Shown: piece by piece, positions 44,696 to 52,437 of the stretch
How positions within the stretch are numbered: the first letter of the stretch is position 1
Layout of the letters: each line of letters opens with the position of its first letter
Assembly: GCA_023439505.1 (NCBI GenBank)
Contig: JAEXNR010000043.1
Coordinates: forward strand, 46,307-110,306
Direction of reading: 5' to 3'
DNA length: 64,000 bases
From: Bacillota bacterium
GTDB lineage: Bacteria > Bacillota > Clostridia > Lachnospirales > Lachnospiraceae
Notes under the pieces: generated by a model
The model's input: only the letters and a program-made list of their open reading frames with translations
The model's database searches: none
What the model was told of the DNA's origin: nothing
Translations under genes and position numbers: made by a program

Positions 44696-46613
44696 GACTA
44701 ATTTCCTCCAGTTCTTTCATCCATAATGAAGCTGATGCATCACTTGGCATTCTCAGGTCTCCTCTCGGAGATACCGATACACTGCCCACCTTTGGGCCAT
44801 CCGGAAGACAGGAACGTTTAAATTGCTGTGAAAAAAATCTCTGATAAAAAACCTTCAGCCATTTTAAGATAGTCTCATCTTCATATGTTCCGGCAAAAGC
44901 TACTTTTGCTAAATAATAAATCTTCTTCGGGCTGCTTCCAAAGCGCAGAATATAGTATAAGAAGAAATCATGCAGTTCATACGGACCGACAATATCCTCT
45001 GTCTTCTGGGAAATCTCCCCGTCCTTTGGCGGAAGCAGTTCCGGACTCACCGGCGTATCCAAAACATCCTTTAAAACTTCACTAAGGGTCATATTATCTG
45101 TTGTGTCTGCAAAATAAGTTACCAGATAACGTACCAGGGTCTTTGGGACAGACGCATTTACGCCGTACATGGACATATGATCTCCATTATAGGTTGCCCA
45201 TCCCAAAGCTAATTCAGACATATCGCCCGTTCCAACAACAATACCGCCATACTGATTGGCCACATCCATCAGTACCTGGGTCCGCTCTCTGGCCTGCGCA
45301 TTTTCATAGGTGATATCATGAAGTTTTGGATCGTGCCCTATCTCCTTAAAATGCACCTCTACCGCTTCCTGAATGGGAATTTCCTTTAAGGTCACGCCCA
45401 GACAGTCCGCCAGTAAGACTGCATTATGATAAGTTCTGTCTGTGGTTCCATAACAAGGCATCGTAATGGCAATAATGTCCTTTCTGTCTAATCCCAGCAT
45501 ATCATAGGCTTTACAGGTAACAAGTAAAGCCAGCGTTGAATCAAGTCCTCCGGAAAGACCAATTACGGCATGCTTACATTTGATGTGTGACAATCTGGTT
45601 TTGAGTCCCATCGCCTGAATATGAATGATATCCTTACATCTTTTTTCTCTGTCCGCCTTAACAGAGGGGACAAATGGAGCCGGATCGACGAATCTCTTTA
45701 GTATCAGCTTCCCCTTCTCCTTTTTATAATCATAGGAAACAATCATATAGGGGGTACTGCTTTGCCCAAAATAAGTCAACATCCTCCTGCGTTCACTCAC
45801 CAGCCTGCCCATATCAAGTTCAGAATAAATCATGCCGCTTTCAAACAACTCTGATTCTGATAATAAGGTTCCATTCTCTGCGATAAGGTTATGCCCTGCA
45901 TAGATCAAATCAGTGGTAGACTCCCCTTCACCGGCATCACAATAAATATATCCGCAGACAAGCTTTGCCGACTGGCTTTTTACCAATTCCCTGCGATAAA
46001 TATCCTTCCCGGTGATTTCATCACTTGCTGACAGATTGGCAATTACTGTCGCACCTGCCAGACTATGTGCAATACTTGGTGAACCTGGCACCCATAAATC
46101 CTCGCAGATCTCAATTCCAAGAAGAAATTCCGGAAAATTGCCCGGTTGAAACAGAATTCTTGAGCCAAAGTATGTTTCTTCTCCCAAAAAGTTAACCCGT
46201 ACAGGATCCAGTATTCCTCTTGTAAAATACCTTCCCTCATAAAATTCCGTATAATTCGGAATATTTACTTTCGGAATCAGCCCAAGCACCTTACCGTCAA
46301 ACAGAACAGCCGCTACATTATATAATTTTCCCGTCAGAGCATACGGGATGCCGATGATTACAACCATATCCTTTCCTGTTGTAACACCAGCGATTTTTTT
46401 CACACCTTCCATAGCACCGCGAAGCAATGCTTCCTGTAAAAACAAATCCCCACAGGTATATCCCGTTACACTAAGTTCTGGAAATACCAATAATTTAATA
46501 TCCTCTTTTTCAGCTCTCTCTATATATTCGATGATTCTTTGCGAATTATAGTCACAATCGGCAACTTTAATTACAGGGGTAGCCGCTGCCACTCTGATAA
46601 ATCCATACTTCAT
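44685..46613 (-). CDS. nadE: glutamine-dependent NAD+ synthetase
   Basis: NadE (642 residues) amidates nicotinate adenine dinucleotide to NAD+. The N-terminal nitrilase domain makes ammonia from glutamine, with Glu46 (FPELSVTG), Lys115 (IPKVNIP) and Cys170 (IEICEDLW). The C-terminal synthetase carries the PP-loop GLSGGLDSTLALLV and GTGDMSELALGW. The start at 46613 follows GGGAGG. A promoter lies at 46741-46769, and a structured RNA with its own terminator lies just upstream of that. Confidence 0.95.
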   Translation of the reverse strand: MKYGFIRVAAATPVIKVADCDYNSQRIIEYIERAEKEDIKLLVFPELSVTGYTCGDLFLQEALLRGAMEGVKKIAGVTTGKDMVVIIGIPYALTGKLYNVAAVLFDGKVLGLIPKVNIPNYTEFYEGRYFTRGILDPVRVNFLGEETYFGSRILFQPGNFPEFLLGIEICEDLWVPGSPSIAHSLAGATVIANLSASDEITGKDIYRRELVKSQSAKLVCGYIYCDAGEGESTTDLIYAGHNLIAENGTLLSESELFESGMIYSELDMGRLVSERRRMLTYFGQSSTPYMIVSYDYKKEKGKLILKRFVDPAPFVPSVKADREKRCKDIIHIQAMGLKTRLSHIKCKHAVIGLSGGLDSTLALLVTCKAYDMLGLDRKDIIAITMPCYGTTDRTYHNAVLLADCLGVTLKEIPIQEAVEVHFKEIGHDPKLHDITYENAQARERTQVLMDVANQYGGIVVGTGDMSELALGWATYNGDHMSMYGVNASVPKTLVRYLVTYFADTTDNMTLSEVLKDVLDTPVSPELLPPKDGEISQKTEDIVGPYELHDFFLYYILRFGSSPKKIYYLAKVAFAGTYEDETILKWLKVFYQRFFSQQFKRSCLPDGPKVGSVSVSPRGDLRMPSDASASLWMKELEEISHGI

Positions 46614-46740
46614 TTCTGCCTCCCAAACGAACGATGACAACTAATTCCAACCCACGATCAACCGGATCCATGACACAATTGGAATGAATGCCTGTAATCA
46701 TCCAGTGAAATATTTTATCTTCTTGCTTATTATGATAATT

Positions 46741-46769
46741 ATTATAGAATTCCCGCATAGAAAAAACAA
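46741..46769 (-). promoter_or_regulatory. promoter of nadE
   Basis: The -35 is TTGTTT (46764-46769), the spacer 17 bases, and the -10 TATAAT (46741-46746). It lies just beyond the terminator of the upstream RNA, so nadE can be expressed independently. Confidence 0.65.
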
Positions 46770-46788
46770 GAAAAATATCGCAAACGCG

Positions 46789-46811
46789 AAAAAAAGCGGC
46801 TTAACGCCGCC
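46789..46811 (-). terminator. terminator of the structured RNA
   Basis: A GCGGC/GCCGC stem (46796-46800 with 46806-46810), a 5-base loop and seven T on the minus strand. Its upstream arm (46806-46811) can instead pair with 46913-46918. Confidence 0.75.
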
Positions 46812-46945
46812 TTCATCATTCGTAATACACCCAAAATGCCGTTTCCTGTATTTTGACTCCTAGCCAAGCTAGGTGGGTAACCGCAAATAAGCTTCTGCCT
46901 TCCGCTGCAAACGGCGGCCTGACATCTACTTACCAATATTGGAAT
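46789..46945 (-). ncRNA. structured RNA candidate upstream of nadE, about 157 nt
   Basis: A compact RNA on the minus strand with an extended -10 promoter (46951-46959), several stems and an intrinsic terminator. Stems seen: CCTAGC/GCTAGG (46859-46864 with 46868-46873), CAAAAT/ATTTTG (46832-46837 with 46850-46855), ACCC/GGGT closing both into a three-way junction, and GGCGGC/GCCGCC (46913-46918 with 46806-46811), which excludes the terminator stem. The size and signals could suit 6S RNA or a riboswitch, but I do not recognise a known class. The interval 46946-47150 beyond it holds no gene. Confidence 0.5.
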
Positions 46946-46950
46946 CCCTT

Positions 46951-46978
46951 ATTATATCATGTAGGTTCAAAATGACAG
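46951..46978 (-). promoter_or_regulatory. extended -10 promoter of the structured RNA
   Basis: TGATATAAT (46951-46959, minus strand) is a good extended -10; the -35 (CTGTCA at 46973-46978, 16 bases away) is weak. Confidence 0.5.
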
Positions 46979-47150
46979 GAGTATCGAACATCTCAGGAAA
47001 TATTTAATTTGTAATCTTATTATACCCTATTATCCTCTATTTTTCAAGATTTTTATCATTTTTTTGATTGGTACTTCTTACCTCAGTTACAGCTCGTTCC
47101 GCTCACTTCCTTATTAATTCCAAAGTGGGACCCATGCCCGATTCGTTGCA

Positions 47151-48635
47151 TCACATAGCCTCTGGACAATGGGGAGGAAAATGGAATACAAACTCTGTTC
47201 CTTCACCCGGCGTTGATGTTACTTCAATATTCCCTTCATGCTTCAATGCAATTTGCTTCGCGATGGCCAGTCCAAGACCGGTTCCGCTGGCATTCTGCCT
47301 TAAGTTCGATTTGTAGAATTTTTCAAATATATTTGCTAAATCGGCGGCTTCTATACCGATTCCTTCATCCCGAATTGATACTCTTATTTTGTCCTCTTCC
47401 GATAATTTTATGTGTACGATTTTAAATTCCTCTGAAAACTTAATTGCATTATCCAGGATGATCATAAACATCTGTCTTAACCGGTCATAATCGCCCCAAA
47501 GCATATAAACAGGCTTATCTTTTGCAACTTCGATGACAATATTTTTCTTTTCCGCAATTGCAGTTGCACTGCGTATAATATCATCAAATACCTGAACCAG
47601 ATTCACCGGTTCTCTTTGAATCATGAAATCCGGATTTTGCATTTTGGAAAGAACCAATAAGTCCCCGACCAAACGTTCCATACTTTTACATTCAGACAAC
47701 ATTCGGTCATAGTATTGTGTAACAGTGCCCTGATCCGTCACAACACCGTCAACCAGTGTTTCTGTATAGGCACGCAAAACCGTAATCGGGGTTCGTAATT
47801 CATGGGATACATTAGCAAAAAAGTCAAGTCTCATCTGATCCAGATTTTTTCTCTGTATATCATTTTCCAACAGTTTTTCCGATAGAACATCCACTGTCTT
47901 AGCCAGATCACCTATCTCGTCATTGCGCTTTATCCCTGTTTTACTGTGCAGATTTCCGGCTGCAAGCTCTAATGCTGTTACTCTCATCCTTGAGATAGGA
48001 AGTGAAAGCTCCGTGGCAAATACGATGATAATGACAAATGAAATTGCCAGGGCCAATACGCTGCTGATTACAATCAAAGAAAGACTGCTGGATACAATTG
48101 CTTTCTGCTCTTCTACCAAAAATTTTGATAATACCGCTCCTACCACCTCATAATTATTACCATAAACGGGATATGCTACGGTAATTGTGGGCAATTCGTT
48201 GATGTTATCATAACCCCTGTAGATTTTTTCTCTTCCATGAAAAGCGCTTTTAATAATTTCAGGATATGCTTCAATCGATGAAAGCTCTTCATAGGTGGTT
48301 GTCTCCAGACTTTCATCCATGGGATTATCCGCCTCAGGATTGGATATGGTCCAGATATCAATATTGTTAAATTCCTGTAATGTATCCAAATATTCCAGAA
48401 AATCTTCCGTTTTACCGCTTTTAATAAAGCCTGTCATTCTTAAACTGATACTTTTCGCCTGTCTTAACAACTCACTTTCATTACTTTTCATCGTATTATC
48501 CTGATATAACCTCATAAAGATCAGGCAGATGAGAATTGCAGTTACCAAAAGCATGATTGCATAATTGAGATAAAGCTTAAAAAACAGCCGGTTATAGATA
48601 CGTACTTTATTATCATTGGCCATATGAATAACCAT
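47151..48635 (-). CDS. sensor histidine kinase
   Basis: About 494 residues: membrane helix 1 (~21-41), an extracytoplasmic sensor domain (~42-180), helix 2 (~183-205), a HAMP linker, then a kinase core. The phosphorylated His is His278 in FFANVSHELRTP; ATP-binding boxes are DNAIKFS, DEGIGI, FEKFYK and GTGLGLAIAK. It lies 10 bases downstream of its response regulator. The start is uncertain: ATG 48635 (used), ATG 48623 or TTG 48659. The signal is unknown; a cell-envelope stimulus is plausible for this WalK/PhoR-like layout. Confidence 0.92.
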   Translation of the reverse strand: MVIHMANDNKVRIYNRLFFKLYLNYAIMLLVTAILICLIFMRLYQDNTMKSNESELLRQAKSISLRMTGFIKSGKTEDFLEYLDTLQEFNNIDIWTISNPEADNPMDESLETTTYEELSSIEAYPEIIKSAFHGREKIYRGYDNINELPTITVAYPVYGNNYEVVGAVLSKFLVEEQKAIVSSSLSLIVISSVLALAISFVIIIVFATELSLPISRMRVTALELAAGNLHSKTGIKRNDEIGDLAKTVDVLSEKLLENDIQRKNLDQMRLDFFANVSHELRTPITVLRAYTETLVDGVVTDQGTVTQYYDRMLSECKSMERLVGDLLVLSKMQNPDFMIQREPVNLVQVFDDIIRSATAIAEKKNIVIEVAKDKPVYMLWGDYDRLRQMFMIILDNAIKFSEEFKIVHIKLSEEDKIRVSIRDEGIGIEAADLANIFEKFYKSNLRQNASGTGLGLAIAKQIALKHEGNIEVTSTPGEGTEFVFHFPPHCPEAM

Positions 48636-48645
48636 GCCCTTTCTG

Positions 48646-49344
48646 TTATTTGTCCTCAATCTCGAATTTGTATCCTACACCCCAGATGGTCTTGATTGTC
48701 CAAAATGGATGTTCTATTATGTCCAGTTTTGCTCTGAGTCGCTTTATATGCGAATCGACGGTTCTACTGTCGCCAAAATAATCAAATCCCCATAAGCTGT
48801 CCAATAAATTATCCCTGGTAAATACTTTATTGGGGTTGCTGGCAAGCGTCCACATTGTTTCAATTTCCTTCTTTGTTAAGGATATTTTATTACCGCCTAT
48901 GTACAGGGTAAACTCATCCAGATTTATTTCCAAATTACCTATATTAATAATATTCTCAGAAGCTGATTCTTTTGAAGCTACCTTCGTCATTCTTCTTAAA
49001 ACAGCTCTTACTCTTGCCATTACTTCTCTTGGACTGAATGGTTTAACAATATAATCATCGGCTCCGATATCAAGCCCCATAATTTTATCAAAATCTTCAC
49101 CTCGTGCGGTGATCAGGATCACAGGCACATTAGACTTGCTTCTGATCTTTCTGCAAACCTCGTAACCATCTTCCTTTGGCATCATAACATCAAGTAAGAC
49201 AACCTCCGGATTATACTGATGAAACAATTTTACTGCCTCCTCACCATCGGCAGCAACTACAGGTTCAAAACCTTCCATTCTGGAATACGTCGATAAAATA
49301 TCTGTAATATCGCGATTATCATCTGCGATCAAAATATACTGCAT
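48646..49344 (-). CDS. OmpR/PhoB-type response regulator
   Basis: A 232-residue regulator. The receiver has acidic DD (8-9), phospho-Asp52 (LLDVMMP), Thr79 and Lys101 (KPF). The C-terminal winged helix shows LTKKEIETMWTLASNPNKVF and RTVDSHIKRLRAKL. The ATG at 49344 follows GGGAG by about 9 bases. It is paired with the downstream kinase. Targets are not evident; the divergent Ig-like secreted protein at 49591 is a candidate. Confidence 0.95.
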   Translation of the reverse strand: MQYILIADDNRDITDILSTYSRMEGFEPVVAADGEEAVKLFHQYNPEVVLLDVMMPKEDGYEVCRKIRSKSNVPVILITARGEDFDKIMGLDIGADDYIVKPFSPREVMARVRAVLRRMTKVASKESASENIINIGNLEINLDEFTLYIGGNKISLTKKEIETMWTLASNPNKVFTRDNLLDSLWGFDYFGDSRTVDSHIKRLRAKLDIIEHPFWTIKTIWGVGYKFEIEDK

Positions 49345-49590
49345 GATCAACTTCTCCCTTCCGCATTCTCCTTAAAAATCACCATTAACGTCTCTATTAT
49401 ATCTTATAATGGTTGGTGAAAACAAGTAGTAAAACTTATCAATTATTTGTATAAAAAGAGACGATTGGCATATTATAATTATTTATATAATATTTTACAT
49501 TATGACACTATTCTGACAAAAACAAATGCTATATTAATTACAGAATAGGTAGGATGTGACAAAGGAATTTTAAGTTTTGGAGGAAAAGCC

Positions 49591-50409
49591 ATGAAAAATC
49601 GGATTTTTCGCAAATGTTTCTTTACCCTTGGCTTACTTCTTTTCTTTACTTTGCTATTACCATTGAACCCAATGAACGCTTATGCATCTAGTATTGATAA
49701 GGAGAAAAGTGCTGATTACAGACTTAATCTAAAGAATGTTACCTTAGTTAAAGGAAAGTCCTTTTCGTTAAAAGTTTATAATGTAACGGAGAGTATGAAG
49801 ATCAGCTTTAAGTCTAATGACGCGGATACAGCTTCTGTAAGCGATGACGGTGTGGTATCTGCCAATAAAGTTGGTTTTGCAACAATTACAGTCAGTGTTA
49901 AGGATGGAACAACAACTACTCCTTTGACCTGTGATGTTACAGTAGGACCTCCCGCTTTTAGTGTTAAGATGACAAAATCCCGAATTATTTTGGGATTGGA
50001 CAAAAGTGACTCACTAAGGGTGATATTAAAACCCAGCAATACTGCAGAGGTTGCAAGATTCTCCAGCTATGATTCTTCTATCGCATCTGTAAGTATCGGT
50101 GGCAGAGTAACAGCCAAAAAATTAGGATTAACTTATTTATTTGCAGAAATTGATGCTGATAACGGTGATGGTACACGTAAGTTCTCTCCTTGTACTGTTA
50201 TTGTTACCAATCCTGATGATGCTCCTTTGTTAGAGGATTATTTTAACAACCATCCGGAACTGGATAAAATAGCGGAAACATCCCTATCTAAGGCATTGGA
50301 AGACTTTTTTAACGGATCTGTCGAAATACCTGCAAAGTCAACCTTAGTTGATACATTCAACAAGTATTTGGATGACAAATTTAATCTGAAATCTTTACAG
50401 GGAAATTAA
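49591..50409 (+). CDS. secreted protein with bacterial Ig-like (BIG2) domains
   Basis: A 272-residue secreted protein. A signal peptide (basic start, FFTLGLLLFFTLLLPL core, cleavage after YAS near 33) is followed by two BIG2-like repeats (NDADTASVSDDGVVSANKVG, and SSIASVSIGGRVTAKKLG) and an acidic C-terminal helix region. There is no sorting signal, so it is probably released or held by the wall non-covalently. GGAGG precedes the ATG. An 8-bp inverted repeat (49508-49515 with 49541-49548) lies in its promoter region, divergent from the two-component system. Confidence 0.78.
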   Translation: MKNRIFRKCFFTLGLLLFFTLLLPLNPMNAYASSIDKEKSADYRLNLKNVTLVKGKSFSLKVYNVTESMKISFKSNDADTASVSDDGVVSANKVGFATITVSVKDGTTTTPLTCDVTVGPPAFSVKMTKSRIILGLDKSDSLRVILKPSNTAEVARFSSYDSSIASVSIGGRVTAKKLGLTYLFAEIDADNGDGTRKFSPCTVIVTNPDDAPLLEDYFNNHPELDKIAETSLSKALEDFFNGSVEIPAKSTLVDTFNKYLDDKFNLKSLQGN

Positions 50410-50435
50410 AGAAAATACTATGTGAAACAATAAAG

Positions 50436-50484
50436 AAAGCGATATCAATCGTACCGTTCTGACCGGTACTTTGATATCGCTTTT
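50436..50484. terminator. bidirectional terminator, Ig-like gene / RelA operon
   Basis: A 13-bp stem (50436-50448 with 50471-50483) encloses a second stem GTACCG/CGGTAC (50451-50456 with 50464-50469). A and T runs flank it. Confidence 0.8.
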
Positions 50485-50498
50485 ATTCATACTTTTGA

Positions 50499-51065
50499 TT
50501 AATTCTCATAATCACAGGAGTATTGAATGGCCTTACCTGCTCTGAATGCAAACAAAATCGTTTCAATCGCCTGGGCAGTTATGACACGGTACTGCAGAAA
50601 GTACATGAGATTATCCACAAAATCAATATAATCTGATTTCTTTTCATCCAGAATCAGCGTTGAGATATTTTCATTATTTAAACAACGTAACAGATATCCG
50701 GTAACAAAACGTTCATTTGCAAAAGTAAGATTATAATCTTCCAGATTATCCTTCACGATCACCAATGGCTTTCTCTTAATCAGCCAGAATGCGGTGTAAG
50801 AATAGATCTTTGTCGTACTAATCCGATTAATTCCATGAAATTGCTTTAATCTGTCAATATCCACAAAGTAGTCAATGATCATTTGGCTTAAGGCATTTTT
50901 TGATATGATCAGATTTTCTTCATAATGATGTCTCTTAATAAATTCTGTCATATAGTCCCATATGGTGGCATATCTGTTTTTAATTCTCTCTTCTCCGAAG
51001 ATATTAATTAAATAATTATAGGTTTTACTGTTCATATTGTTGCTGCTATAGCTATAATTGTCCAT
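50499..51065 (-). CDS. hypothetical protein in RelA/SpoT operon
   Basis: A 188-residue, probably helical cytoplasmic protein with no signal or membrane segment. It is rich in Tyr, Asn and Ile. I recognise no family. Its start overlaps the 73-residue gene by 14 bases, with an AAGGCGGTGG site, so translation is coupled. It is the last gene of the RelA/SpoT-type operon and may regulate or respond to the alarmone made by the first gene. Confidence 0.65.
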   Translation of the reverse strand: MDNYSYSSNNMNSKTYNYLINIFGEERIKNRYATIWDYMTEFIKRHHYEENLIISKNALSQMIIDYFVDIDRLKQFHGINRISTTKIYSYTAFWLIKRKPLVIVKDNLEDYNLTFANERFVTGYLLRCLNNENISTLILDEKKSDYIDFVDNLMYFLQYRVITAQAIETILFAFRAGKAIQYSCDYEN

Positions 51066-51273
51066 TGTATGCCACCGCCTTACTTTCTACATAGTCATAA
51101 TATGACATCGTTTTTAAATACTTTTTATAATCCCGCAGATCGTTGTTCTCAAATTCCAATGTATAGTCTTCATAATTATTGGGAAGCACATGTCTGGAGA
51201 TTGTTCCATTCTTAAGTGCAGTTAAAAATTCTTCTGCTGCCTGATTTGCTTCCTCACTAAGATATAGTTTCAT
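51052..51273 (-). CDS. small hypothetical protein in RelA/SpoT operon
   Basis: A 73-residue acidic protein (many Glu, Asp and Tyr), predicted helical, with no recognised family. The start at 51273 has a strong CAGGAGG site; a longer frame to 51300 does not. It lies 29 bases after the RelA/SpoT gene and overlaps the next. Small acidic partners next to nucleotide-modifying enzymes are sometimes antitoxins; that is only a possibility here. Confidence 0.6.
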   Translation of the reverse strand: MKLYLSEEANQAAEEFLTALKNGTISRHVLPNNYEDYTLEFENNDLRDYKKYLKTMSYYDYVESKAVAYNGQL

Positions 51274-51302
51274 AGGGCATCCTCCTGCGCATTGATACAT
51301 GG

Positions 51303-52259
51303 TTAATACAACTCATTAATATCTCCAACGGATTTCGAAGCCACACTTCTGCTGTGAAGATTGTCCAGCTTGCTGTTGTCCAGCAGCTTATTCTCCGCCA
51401 TCTCACTTCTTCCAAAGAACATCCCGGGATTATCATCATATTCCTCAGGTACATTAAAGATGGATTCATCGTAATAATCATGCATAAACATACTCAACTC
51501 ATCTGCTATCTCCGATACCTTACTTAATAGATTCGAAGTGCGGTTTAATACCAGTTTTTTATTACCGGCTTGAAGCTTATAAACAAAATCATGATCATTT
51601 TCACTCCAGGCTTCATCAAATAATGTTCGTACCTGTAGTTCAATATACGTTCCATAATAATTTATGATATAGTGATTGCTGCTATAACCCGTGTTATTCT
51701 TCTCAAAATCAAAGGTATCCCGACCCTTTAATTCATATATCTTTGTATTGGATTCATAACGATAAAAGATCTTCGGCCGTTCGGCAAGAAATGGTTCTAT
51801 GGAATCTCCCACATAGTCCTTTGATCTGTTCTTTACATATTTTTCTGTTCCTTTAAAATAGAGGTACCAGATCAGATCATGAATTTCTTCCCATTGATAA
51901 CGGTGACGAATCAGGATTCTCGTTCCAAGCAAATCCATAATGACCTTACCATAGGTCTCCTTCGTGATATTCGCATAATCCGAATCAATAAAATTGCTGC
52001 ATTTTTTATGAATTATTTTAATGATGAGACTTTCCGGTGTTTTAATTCGGTAGCGTATGGAGTGCATGGCAGAGGGAGCACCCAATTCCTTAACAAAACT
52101 GTGTATGGTTCTTTTTAACGTGCCATCATTAATCTTTGCTTCATAATCTTCATAGATTTCTTTTAAGGTATCCCATAAAGTGGGATCCTTTTTCTCCAGC
52201 GCAAGAAATTTTTCTTTAATTCCGTTCTTTTGAAGGAAAATTTCTTTGTTATCCATCAT
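51303..52259 (-). CDS. RelA/SpoT-domain (p)ppGpp synthetase-like protein
   Basis: A 318-residue protein with a RelA/SpoT synthetase domain but no hydrolase, TGS or ACT domain. Conserved residues are visible: RYRIKTPESLIIK, DLLGTRI, GYSSNHYII, then YIELQVRT with catalytic Glu, and WSENDHDF. Such domains transfer pyrophosphate from ATP to GTP/GDP, or in toxins to other nucleotides or tRNA. It is longer than small alarmone synthetases because of N- and C-terminal extensions. It heads a three-gene operon; a TGATATAAT -10 lies at 52294-52302. Confidence 0.82.
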   Translation of the reverse strand: MMDNKEIFLQKNGIKEKFLALEKKDPTLWDTLKEIYEDYEAKINDGTLKRTIHSFVKELGAPSAMHSIRYRIKTPESLIIKIIHKKCSNFIDSDYANITKETYGKVIMDLLGTRILIRHRYQWEEIHDLIWYLYFKGTEKYVKNRSKDYVGDSIEPFLAERPKIFYRYESNTKIYELKGRDTFDFEKNNTGYSSNHYIINYYGTYIELQVRTLFDEAWSENDHDFVYKLQAGNKKLVLNRTSNLLSKVSEIADELSMFMHDYYDESIFNVPEEYDDNPGMFFGRSEMAENKLLDNSKLDNLHSRSVASKSVGDINELY

Positions 52260-52373
52260 TTATTATCACCCTTTTCTTATGTTACTCGGATTTATTATAT
52301 CATAGATCATGAAAAACCGATATATATAAACTCACAGTAAAGAGAAATCTTAAACTTCTGTCAATCAATTTTT

Positions 52374-52431
52374 AAAAAAAAGCTGTTACATCATGATCTT
52401 CATTGGTCAGGTCAATAAGTAACAGCTTTTT
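52374..52431 (-). terminator. terminator of carAB
   Basis: A 13-bp perfect stem (52377-52389 with 52419-52431) with an A/T run on each flank, directly after the carB stop. Confidence 0.85.
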
Positions 52432-52437
52432 CTATTT

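Noticed and set aside
46789..46945. 6S RNA identity
   Set aside because: Size, promoter and terminator fit, but the long closing stem and central bubble typical of 6S were not evident; left as unidentified.
46613..46945. Riboswitch directly controlling nadE
   Set aside because: A good nadE promoter lies after the terminator, so control by the upstream RNA is not required; kept only as a possibility through read-through.
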